Part shown: piece by piece, positions 49,658 through 59,649 of the stretch
Numbering within the stretch: position 1 is the first letter of the stretch
Layout of the letters: each line of letters begins with the position of its first letter
Assembly (NCBI RefSeq): GCF_030272615.1
Contig: NC_081414.1
Location: forward strand, 823,976,896-824,040,895
Source of the DNA: Cryptomeria japonica
Lineage: Eukaryota; Streptophyta; Pinopsida; Cupressales; Cupressaceae
Direction of reading: 5' to 3'
DNA length: 64,000 nucleotides
The notes under the pieces: model-generated
What the model saw: the letters and a program-made list of their open reading frames with translations, nothing else
What the model was told of the DNA's origin: nothing
Database searches by the model: none
Position numbers and translations under genes: made by a program

Positions 49658-50743
49658 CTATTCAGGATTGTGATTAAGTCTCACGCATCTTGGAATAACA
49701 TGATCATTATCTTCAGGTTCATCTTCTTCATTATCATCATCTTCTTCTGAATTTATCTGTATTGGTTGAACTGGTTCATCAGTACTTGCTTTACCAGTTT
49801 CAGGTTTCACAGTTTTTGGTTCCAAAAATAAAATACAAGGATCCTCATCCTTGTTCTTTGAACTAGTTCCCTCTGAGATTTTAGGATATTCAGCCACTCG
49901 AACATGAGCACTCTCAATAATTCTCTGTGTCTGGTTGTTAAAACACTTGTATGCCTTACTCTTGGTGGAATAACCAAGAAATATACCTTTGTCACTTTTA
50001 GCCTCAAATTTGCTAACATAATCACCTCTCTTAATAAAACATTTGCTTCCAAATATCTGGAAATAACTAACATTAGGTGATCTACCATACCAATATTCAT
50101 AAGGAGTCTTGTCCTTACCTCTCTTTACTAGAATCCGGTTCATAGTGTAGAGAGTTGTACTGACAACTTCTCTCCAAAAAGTTTTTGCTACACCACCTTG
50201 TATTAATGTCATCGTAGTAGCTTCAACAACTGACCAATTGTTTCTTTCTACAATACCGTTTTGCTTTGGAGTCCTTGGTGTAGAAAGTTGCCGTTTGATA
50301 ACATTTTCTTCACAATATCTAGTGAATTCCATAGAAGTAAATTCACCGCCTTGATTTGTCCTTAGACACTTAATCTTCTTACCGCTCTCCTTCTTAGCTA
50401 AAGCCCTGAAAGCATTTAACTTACTGAAAGCTTTAGTCTTATCCTTCAAGAATGTGACCCAAATCATCCTTGAGCAATCATCAGTGAAGATCATAAAATA
50501 TCTGTCACCTTTAATACTTCTTGTTCTTATTGGTCCACAAAGATTTGTATGAACCAAATCTAACAAATGTTCCATTGAAAAAGATTTTCTCTTGAAAGTT
50601 GAGGATGTCATCTTTCCCAACTGACATTCTTTGCACAGAGCATTAACCAGTTTGTCCAAATGAGGTAAACCTCTCACTGTCTTGGAATTACTCACTTTAA
50701 CAATGTTATCAAATTTTATATGATAAAATCTCCTATGCCAAAA
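49658..50743 (-). pseudogene. Copia integrase with two altered catalytic Asp positions
   Basis: An open frame at 50695-49658 (345 codons) covers the GAG-pre-integrase zinc region (ALCKECQLGKM) and the integrase core. Where copia integrases have VHTDLCGP and LRTDxGGEF, this copy has VHTNLCGP and LRTNQGGEF, both Asp to Asn (GAT to AAT). The Glu of the QNGIVERNN motif is kept. With two of three catalytic acids lost, integrase cannot be active. The C-terminal part is acidic (SEEDDDNEEDEPEDND). Confidence 0.9.
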
Positions 50744-51136
50744 TCAACTATCATCTATCTTTGCAATTAAACAATTGTTGACTTTAGGATTATGGTGGAA
50801 CAGATTACCTTTAGTTTGCTTACCGGTTGTGATTAGTTCACCTTTGTTCCCATAGATTTTGCACATACCATCTTTAAACTCCAATGGGTATCCTCTATCA
50901 TTGAGTTGTGCCACACTCAAAATATTGTACTTTAAACCTTCAACCCAGTAGACATCATCTGCACTACTCTTACCATTAAGAGAAATAGTTCCCTTACCTT
51001 TAACCATGTAGGGTGAGTCATTACCAAATATTACAACACCACCATCAAATTCCTTCCAGGAAAGAAATTTGCTCCGATCACTGGTCATGTGATGTGAACA
51101 ACCACTATCAATGATCCAATCATCAAAGTTATCCAT
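50744..51136 (-). CDS. Copia aspartic protease fragment
   Basis: 130 codons with the active-site triad in WIIDSGCSHHM and the typical copia continuation GKGTISLNGK and YNILSVAQL. The protease cuts the gag-pol polyprotein. Stops separate it from the flanking gag and integrase frames, so it is a piece of a broken polyprotein. Confidence 0.88.
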   Translation of the reverse strand: MDNFDDWIIDSGCSHHMTSDRSKFLSWKEFDGGVVIFGNDSPYMVKGKGTISLNGKSSADDVYWVEGLKYNILSVAQLNDRGYPLEFKDGMCKIYGNKGELITTGKQTKGNLFHHNPKVNNCLIAKIDDS

Positions 51137-52085
51137 TCTAGATACTAACGCCTTCTAGTCAGATATCTCCTCTTTAATGGATAAAAACATAATATCTTCA
51201 TCAGTGATACCACCATCAACAACAATAAGACAATCTCTTTTGCCTTTACCCTTATACTTCTTGAATTTCTCTCTTTTGTGCTCGTTATCACCATTAGGAC
51301 AGTTAGTAGCTATGTGTCCAATCTTGTTGCATGCAAAACATTTCAAAGGTAACTTACCTCTATATTTTCCAGTGCATCTGGGCAACCACTTGGCCAACAA
51401 TGCTTCAAGCTCAACTAAACTGTCTTCATCATCAACATCTCTGCTGTGACTGACATCTCTACTTTTCCTCATAGATGGATTAGAAACATAAGCTCTAAAT
51501 GCAGACTCAGATTTCTATACACTACCATCATAACCATTTAATTCAAAAGCAGTAAGCTTTCCAATGATGGGGTCAAGGGCTACCTTAGTTTTGTCAATAG
51601 ACTTCAGCTCCTGAATGGCTGCAACTTGGATAGCGTAGACCAGTAATAGGGTTCTTAGTACTTTACTAATCACTACGACATCTTCCACTTTAACTCCTGC
51701 ACTCTTAATTTCACCGACTATCTCTTTTATCCTTTGACCATACTGCTAGATATTCTCACCATCAACCATCCGCATGTCATCAAAATTTCCTCTTAGACTC
51801 TCTTCTTTAGCAATCTTAACATGTTCATCACCGTTAGAAATCTCTTCAAGTTTCTTCCATACCTCATATGCAGTCTCTAAACCATGAACATCTACATATT
51901 CAGGATCAGACAAAGAACTAACAATAGTCTCTAATGCTTGATTGTTTTCTTATTGTTCTTTCTTTTGATCATCAGTCAAGATCCCAATATTGATTTCTAA
52001 TACTCTTGATATAAATTTTCATTCTATCACTCCATATCCTATAGTTCTCTCTATTAAAATTCAAACCTTCCTTCTTCATCATGAT
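51137..52085 (-). pseudogene. Copia gag with CCHC zinc knuckle
   Basis: Starts near 52085 (KEGLNFNRENYRIWSDRMK) and reads, with at least one frameshift (about 51975) and two stops, through VWKKLEEISNGDEHVKIAKE and IIGKLTAFELNGYDG. It ends in an open piece at 51472-51155 with the zinc knuckle CFACNKIGHIATNC. The gag is of the same type as that in the nested element at 39650-40284. Confidence 0.85.
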
Positions 52086-52139
52086 CTACAAGATATTTCC
52101 CCTCAAGCTATTAGGCTTAGATCTTAGAGGACCTGAAAT

Positions 52140-52151
52140 GCTCTAATACCA
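52140..52151 (-). promoter_or_regulatory. Primer-binding site of the copia element
   Basis: Minus-strand TGGTATTAGAGC, one base off the classical TGGTATCAGAGC, 2 bases from the LTR end at 52154. Confidence 0.88.
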
Positions 52152-52153
52152 AT

Positions 52154-53602
52154 TGATGGTATGATGAAAGAATAAGAATCCGGTCAACTATTGGGAGGGG
52201 GGGGGTGAATCGGTAGATAGAAAAATTGATACAAACTTCACCAACCTCAAAATCAATATCTCAAAGTAAAATTAAGAACTATCAATGCAATACCATTGTC
52301 AAGATAAAAACTTTCAAAATAAACCGGTTGACTATTACCACAACTAATAGTAAACAACTTCAAAATTATAAACATTCAAATACTTTCACCAACATAAGTA
52401 AAACTTCATTTCTCAATGCTTCTAGTTATCATGTCATATCAAAGTGGATAAAGTAGTTAAGAAAATCAACCATAAGATCATAACCACAAAAACATTCACC
52501 ACTTGACACAATATTTTTTGACATGGAAACCCAAATGGGAAAAACCATGGTGAGATGAGACTCACAAGATAACTATCTAAACTCTTTTGAAGTTCGCCCT
52601 ATTAGGAGCCAAGCCTGTTAAAGCTTTTACAAAAGTCCTGTTAAGAACAGATCCTATTAGGGACCACCTGGTTAAGGGATTGACTATAAATGCCTTGTTA
52701 AAAATAATACCTTGTAAGGAGTAACCTTAGTGGAGGATTTGAAAATCCAAGCTAATGGATCACCTTGTTAGTGGATTTGAATAGCACCAAGCTTGTTAGA
52801 ACTTACCCGGTTAAGGGATTTCAGTCTACTGTAATTGTTAGAAAACAACATGAGTTTGCTGATCTATTTGAATAGCCCTACATTTGCTGGTTTAGATCCT
52901 TTTCATGCTCCTATCCGCCTTTACTCAAACTACAGATACATCATCCAGTTTGGCAACCACACACTCAACTAAAACTTTTCAAGCTCTGAAACTAAACAAT
53001 TCATCGACCTTATAAAAAAATCAATCAGGTTGGTAACACAATAAAAACCTAATTCTCATAGAGATTACAAATAAATTGGTTCAAGTATGACCGTTGGATT
53101 ACATAACAATCTCTGCACATCAATCTAGAAATCCTCAACTTCTCCTTGATCACTGCTTCCTCGAACTCAGTAACTCATCACGCGCTTTGCATTACATGCA
53201 ATATACTTTGCTCATTCCCTAGACAAAACTATTTCATCAACCGATCCAAATCACTTGAAACTCTCTTTCAATCAGTAATCATACATGTCATAATCATTAC
53301 CACTCATCATCAGATCATAAACTAATATAACCAATTCATGAAACCTAATCGGTTAGGGTTTATCAAAACAACACGTAGGGTTTACCAGTTCAACTCTCCA
53401 ATACATAGCAATTCCGGTTCCCACTACAAACTCTTTCTACCGGTTATAGTTTCCTTCATTAGCTCTTCCTACCAGTTACAAAGCATCATAATAACAATAT
53501 CAAAAAATAACATTAACATTATTATCACCGGTTAATTGACATCAATGACAGCAATAATATATCATTAATGCAATCTCCCCAATCTTCATGCAAATGCCAA
53601 CA
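52154..53602 (-). repeat. 5' LTR of the copia element
   Basis: TGATGGTATGATG ... ATGCCAACA, 1,449 bases, colinear with 46286-47723. It has the same modules, including GGGAGGGGGGGGGTGAATCG (52195-52213). Confidence 0.93.
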
Positions 53603-53966
53603 AGACATGTTGATCCTTAAATACCAATGGATTGTTGGATTTATAGATTTCGTGCTTGGCATCCAAATTGCTTGGAAGAGGAATGAAATTTATGGGCGGA
53701 TAGGGATGATGTGAAGCTATTTCAGATGGGTGGATGCAAGTAGATGGTGGGAAGGTTCTCATAGAGGTGTGTCTTTGCTGATCTTGATTTGTGACATGAT
53801 ATGTGTATGGAGAGCTAGTGGATGGAGGAATGTACGGACCCATGATGGATGGAAGGGATGAAGGGTTTTATTTTGGGATATGAGGACCCAAAATGGATTT
53901 GGATGATGGGGAATATGCAGGTTTGGCCTTAGATAGATAGATGTGGGATTTAGTAGGGGTATTAAT
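53603..53966 (-). other. Continuation of the non-coding interior split by the copia
   Basis: Composition and phrases match 45750-46060 (for example GATATGAGGACCCAAAATGGA here and GACATAAGGACCCAAAATGG at 45976), so the interior contains a long-period internal repeat. No gene was seen. Confidence 0.6.
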
Positions 53967-55071
53967 TGATAGACTTCTAGATCACTCAGAGGAGGGGTGA
54001 ATTAGTGACATCGAAAACAATACTATTTTAAACACTGACCAGTAGATATAATTAACAAGTTTATCAAACAATATGCATGTAATCCAAAATGATATAAATG
54101 CATCCACAACAAGTAAAACATCCACCATAACACAAGTGTTTATATGTGGAAAACCCAAATGGGAAAAACCACAGTGATATGGGACTCACAAGTTAACTAT
54201 CTGCAATAATAGGTAACTGTCCTGTTAAGGTCTACATAGATGCTCTGCTAGGAGCGAATCTTGTTAGAGATTCCAAAGATTTGTAAGGAGCTATACTCTG
54301 TTAAAGGTAGTACCCTGTTAGGAGTAACCCCGATAGAGGATTTCTGAATCCAAACTAATGGATCACCTGGTTAGAGGATTTGTACAATGAAGCTTGTTAG
54401 AGCTTACCTGGTTAGGGGATTTAATTGTTGTAGTGATTGGAAAACAACAGGTGGTGTGATCTAGAATTAGCACAATCTTGCTTGAATAGATTCTCTTATG
54501 CGCACTCACAATTGCATTACCAACATATTCTGCTTCTCAATACTTTGATCTTCGCATCAAACATATCTCCTTTTTCATCATACAAAATAGTTCATCATAA
54601 TGTCATTATATAGACATCTAGATATCATGTCGACTTGGAAATTAAATCATAATTTCCTAGGTGCAGTGTATCTGGACAATCAAACATAACTCATCACAAA
54701 TACCACCAAAATTGTTGATTAGGATAACTCATCACGACCGGTGATAACTCATCACATAATCAACGAATACTGGTTGGAACATCAATACCAGTTAGAGTTA
54801 TTCACTGTCAACATATAAACCAATTGTCCTTCATTGCATCTCTAATAATCTCCACTGGATCTCTAGGTTGATGTCGAGTAATTTCCAGCATAAACCGATT
54901 GACGCCATGTACCGGTTGGACATTACCATAAGCTAAACTTCTAGAACTAGTTGCAATACAAGTTGTCTTTTGAAGTAGTACAGGTAGATAATATAAACAT
55001 ATGTGTGTGAGTACAAGTTCCATCAATGACAACATATGAAGTCATTCATCACAATCATCATCAAGACAACA
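53967..55071 (-). repeat. 3' LTR of element A
   Basis: Left end TGATAGACTTCTAGATC, right end CAAGACAACA followed by a PPT, about 1,105 bases. It contains GAGGAGGGGTGAATTAG (53987), GTGGAAAACCCAAATGGGAA (54146) and repeated CTGTTAGGAG/CTTGTTAGAG words (54220-54420). A second copy is not in the window, so the boundaries rest on comparison with the other LTRs. Confidence 0.75.
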
Positions 55072-55088
55072 ATCTCCCCCTTTGGCAT
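55072..55088 (-). promoter_or_regulatory. Polypurine tract of element A
   Basis: Minus-strand ATGCCAAAGGGGGAGAT abuts the LTR start TGTTGTCTTG. It is almost identical to the PPT of the 46286-53602 copia. Confidence 0.75.
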
Positions 55089-55585
55089 TAATAGCAACAC
55101 TTAGAATTTTTTTTAGCTATACAACTAAGTTTTCTAAAAAAAAGGAAATATCACACATATCACAATATATACTCCCCCTAAACATGTACAAAATGTTCAC
55201 AACACACATACATATTACTACTCCCCCTTTGACAACAATGCCAAATTGAAAAGTAAAAAATATATATATAGTAAAAATTTGTAGTAATAGTTTACATATA
55301 CATAAAAATATCAAGGATTGTGCATTGCAATTCTTAGAAAAATATCACTAAAAGTATGCTTCATTTGAGAAAAGTCATTCTCCCATATTTCCAGTAGGTT
55401 TTCAGTGAGCTCAATTGTAGTCATGACCTGTGTATAGAATTCTTCCATTGAATCAAAGGGTACACGTCTCTGGAGTAGCCAAACTGGCTTCTACATTCTT
55501 GTATGCTCTATGTAGCATGTTCACTTTAGGTCTAAGTGAATTCTTCAATTCCTTCAAGGAACGTAGTCTTTTTGCCTGTTCAAAA

Positions 55586-57620
55586 TCACACGTCTAACCG
55601 GTTGTGCAAATCATCCACAAATTTGCCAAAGGCTAAGATAGAATCCTGTAAAGGTATGTAGGCATTACATATCCTTTCTAGTTCTTTCTTAGTCTCTGTA
55701 TGCCTTTGACTGATATCTGTATAAAAGAATGAAACATTAGATGACAAGGCAAGAATTTTTCCTCCTATTTCAATAAATTTTCTTAACAAATCCTTATTTA
55801 GAGATAGGGCTATTCTCCCTGTATCAATGTCCTTCATGATTTTTTCTCCTCGCTTCTTCCTGTAACTCTTTTCAGCATATGTTTGCACTGCTTCCTCAAG
55901 GGACTTGAGCTGGTCAGAGGCATCAACAACCAACTAGCCAAGCTTGCCAATGGGAGTTGAAAATTTCCTTATAGAAGTTTCTAGTAGAAGGCTTGACAGA
56001 ATATCAACAACATTTTGAATGGTTTTAGCTTCCATTCTTTGTTCCTTAAGCCTCTTCTTTTGAGCTTTGGATTGCATCACATTTGCAAATTCTAGCAATT
56101 CTGATGCACTCATGGTATCAACATTTATTGGCCCTTTGATACAAAATGAGTCATCATCATCATTATTCTACTGTTTGATTAATGCCTTTTCTGGTTCAAC
56201 AGATTTCATCTTCTCGATGTTCTCTTCTTTTTGTTCATTTTCCTTCTCCTATCCAGAGACCTGTGCAACAAATTTCATGATAGGTTACTCCTGTGTTGTC
56301 TGGGAAATTGGTGGGAGTTGAGGTTTCACATGCTGTTCAAATACCCATGTGGGTGGAATATCCACACTCGATAGCGTTACAGTATCAACTTGTGAGACAA
56401 TGATTTTAGGTGGCCGAATATCTAGCACAATGATGTTTCCAGATCGATCTATTGTATCCTGAATATCATCAATGAAAATGACTGGTTGGGAAGTAGTGTC
56501 ATCCTTCTTCTTAACATGATAGACAATATCTACTTGCACAATCTCTTCCTCATCTATTTTCGGTAAGTTCACATTATCTTGTTCAATATCCTGTCGAGAC
56601 TCAATCACCTTACGCATATTCTAAATTTCTTTTGCTATCTATTGAGTATCATATTCAACAAGTTGTACCTTTCCACTGAGTAGTTTCAATCTTCTTGATT
56701 TGAAAGAAAATAGAGCTTTATGCTTATCAAGCAATGCAATTAGCTCACCCTTAGACATATCACGAAAATATTGTAAAAACACATTATCAATAATTTATTT
56801 CTCATTCTGCACAACTTCCTCCTATTTATTTAAAAGAATAGTATATAAAGAATCATAAATGTCTTTTTCAAGATCATGAGGTAACCGATTTTAATGACAT
56901 ACATAGCTGATTACATGTTGAACAATTTGTTCCTTCTGATCTTCAACAAATGAATCAAAATATAATTTGACATTGCCAAATCTGTTCCTTCTCAATGTCT
57001 TTACCGTTATCTCAAAATGAGACATAGGCTTGTAAGTTAAAGCACTAATAGGAATAGATTCAACTGGTTTGGACTTCTTCCTAGTTTCCTTTACCTTCTT
57101 AGGTTCTTCATCACTATCCGTTTCATTAGATTTTGCTTGCAGAATCAGTTGGCGACTTCTTTTCTTTGTTGTAGGCTGCTTAGAGACTTTTACCTGTGGT
57201 ATCAGTTCCTTCTTGGTTTGGACACTTTGTGTCACTCTTGTACTTTTTGTCACTGGAGGCACTTGCTCAACCTCTTCCCTTTATTACTACTGACTGGAAC
57301 AATACTGATTTCAGTTTGCTCCTCAACAATATCCAACCATTTCTTCTTCTTGTCTACATTAGATGCTAATAGGTTATTGGCATAACTAATCAATAAGTAA
57401 TAGTTGACTTCATAGCTCATGTCTTCCATTTCTTCCTCTCTAGGTTCAATAGCTTGCATTAGACAAAACTTAGTGGTGATAGTGAAAATGATGTCCTTAG
57501 CAAACTGTTTCACTACATCCTCAGGTAACCTTAACCTCATACTCATTTTCTTCTGAAATTCACTGAAATATCTATTCATTGCAGTAGAGAAGGTGTTCTT
57601 AACAACTTTAATGTTGTTCT
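55586..57620 (-). pseudogene. Element A unknown ORF, C-terminal part (interrupted by element B)
   Basis: About 680 codons in pieces separated by stops: 57620-57250, 57262-56891, about 56850-56640, 56617-56285 and 55933-55586. No gag, protease, integrase or RT motif was seen. The order is a globular segment (RLPEDVVKQFAKDI, MSYEVNYYLLISYANNLLAS), a basic linker (KKRSRQ, KKVKETRKKSKP), a second small domain (MSHFEITVKTLRRNRFGNV) and an acidic middle part (DEEEIVQVDIVYHVKKKDD). It ends in a charged, helical region (QLKSLEEAVQTYAEKSYRKK) with the motif ELERICNAY. The N-terminus is cut by the insertion at 57621. The family is not recognised; the layout and end motif resemble the ORF of element B. 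Confidence 0.6.
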
Positions 57621-59500
57621 TGTTAGACACAATGCACCACTGAGAGGGGGAGGGGGTGAATCAGTGGTTCTCAAAACTTTTCCTTTTGGCTTTCCTTTGT
57701 GGGTGACACCAGTTTGTAAATCAAGCACAAGGAAGACTTACCAGTTAGTACTAAAACTAACTCAAATACACACACACATAAGGAGACATCACATAACACC
57801 AGTATATACAAGGAAAACCCAATGTGGGAAAAACCTTAGTGAGCAATGTTGTTGGATTATACTACTCCAATCCAACCTCACTGTAAAATATAGTTACACA
57901 GTTTAAGGCACCAACCCAAGGAGCTACAACCCCTAATAGATTTATGGGCTACAACCTAAAGGAGCACCAACCCCACCACCAAGCTACAACTCAATGTTCA
58001 CAATGTAAACTTTAAATAGATAAGTTATTATCATGTTACAAGTGAATTTTTCAACCTTATCAATTGTTTCACTCTGTCGGTGAAGTACTTCTCTCTTCTA
58101 ATGACTCACTCTTCTTCTTGCTCTGCACCTATTGCTTCTTTGCTGGATTTTCACCTCACTCTCTGCACATCACCGGTTTCACACTTTGCTGGTATAAACA
58201 CTACCGGTTCTTCTCTCCAACCAGTTGAAAGCTTCAACTAGGTTCACTTTCCCTCTCTTTCTCGTTGAGCACTCGACTGTTCTTGTCTCTACTTACAAAA
58301 GTATACAACTTTGCAATAACAAAATATTCTCTCTATTCAACAGCAACAAACAATCTCTTAGGCCATTTTACTTTTAGCCCAGATTTCCTGCCAAATGCAA
58401 ATTCAAAAGCTCAGGCAGTTAGGGTTTCTTCACCATCCTCAACACAAATCAAATCCAATCAGATCTCGCATATCTCTGCCAGAGTCACGTTTCCTTGATC
58501 AAGCCAGAGTCACGTTTCCTTGATCAAGCCCTTTAATCTTGGTGATTTGCTTTTTAACTTCTCAGTGAATCCTTCCGTTAGTCACAAAAGATCTGTCGGG
58601 CTATTTCCTTCATCGCCTCAATCTTCTCAATATCTCTTAGTTGGCTCATAGTTGTCTTCCAGATTGTTGTCTTCAAAATCTGATTCACCTCAACATCCTT
58701 ATAATAAAATGATTAAACTCTATGCAAAAGAGATATTAAAGGGAAGGAAACTCTTAGGACAACATATGACAAGGTTTGATTTAACCTTCTACACTTCAGA
58801 CTTACTCAGAGCCTAGGTGGGTATACCTTTGTGAACTAAATTCACACTTTCAAAAGATAAATCCATAACAAACCAATCCAGAAAACCAGTGGATCTAATC
58901 ACCTTGAAACCAACTGAAACAAAGGAATGAAAATTATACTCATATTTAGTATTTTGATCTGCAAGACATGCAATAGACAACCTTGATCTATATCAATGCC
59001 TTTCCAAGGTCATAGAGTCATCTAAATTCAAACAATACTCCCCAAACAGAATATCTCTACACATCCCATTGGCTCGGCTTCTGTTAATCCCTATATATGC
59101 CTGCCATACATGAGAATCTATGCACTCCAAATCAAACTATGCTCATCAAGATTCAAAATATCCTATGAAGAATTTACTGGTAGAGGTGATCTCTGCATAT
59201 TTAATTTCCCTCCTAAAGAGAAAAGCTAACGAGCACATCTACTAAAAATTGCCTTACAATCCCCATTCAAACAAAATAACCCTGGATTATTCAGAATGAA
59301 ACAATAAACAATTGCAAGCACATTTTAAGATCACACAAAGTTTTATTCAAAACTGATGGTCTGTATATTGATATATTTTCAAGAAAGTATTACAAAAAAC
59401 TTTTGAATATTCTCCATTAAACTTAGAAAAGATCAGATAAATTTCTGCAGTGTTTTCTTACAATTCTTTGTGATCTCCTTTCTCTTAGTCCTGGTATCCA
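57621..59500 (-). repeat. Probable 3' LTR and 3' non-coding part of element B
   Basis: Contains TGAGAGGGGGAGGGGGTGAA (57641-57660) and AGGAAAACCCAATGTGGGAA (57811-57830), the modules of the other LTRs in the same order. The inner LTR boundary could not be fixed because no clear PPT was found. A 25-bp tandem duplication (GCCAGAGTCACGTTTCCTTG...) sits at 58478-58527. Confidence 0.6.
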
Positions 59501-59649
59501 TTTATAACAATATGGATGCACATAGCTATGGACTTTCCTAGGAGAATTTGTTACAATTGTTCCTTCTCAAGAAGAAGTTACAAAACCTTTTGCAAAAATA
59601 GTTACAAGTCCTTTTCAACCTCTGCAGCTTCTTCAACTTGCTGTTCGGT

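Larger units (their letters stand above)
46286..53602 (-). mobile_element. Complete-structure Ty1/copia retrotransposon, mutated
   Basis: A 7.3 kb minus-strand element with LTRs 46286-47723 and 52154-53602, PBS, gag, protease, integrase, RT, RNase H and PPT in copia order. The flanking 5-mers GGACA (46281-46285) and AGACA (53603-53607) match at four of five bases, consistent with an aged target-site duplication. LTR divergence, several stops and altered catalytic residues show it is inactive. It is inserted in the non-coding interior of another LTR element. Confidence 0.93.
53967..57620 (-). mobile_element. Element A: LTR element with an unknown long ORF (continues beyond element B)
   Basis: 3' LTR at 53967-55071, PPT, then a minus-strand coding region to 57620, where element B interrupts it. 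Its 5' half, if present, lies to the right of element B outside the window. The LTR has the same modules as the local copia LTRs, but the interior visible here encodes neither gag nor pol. Confidence 0.7.
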
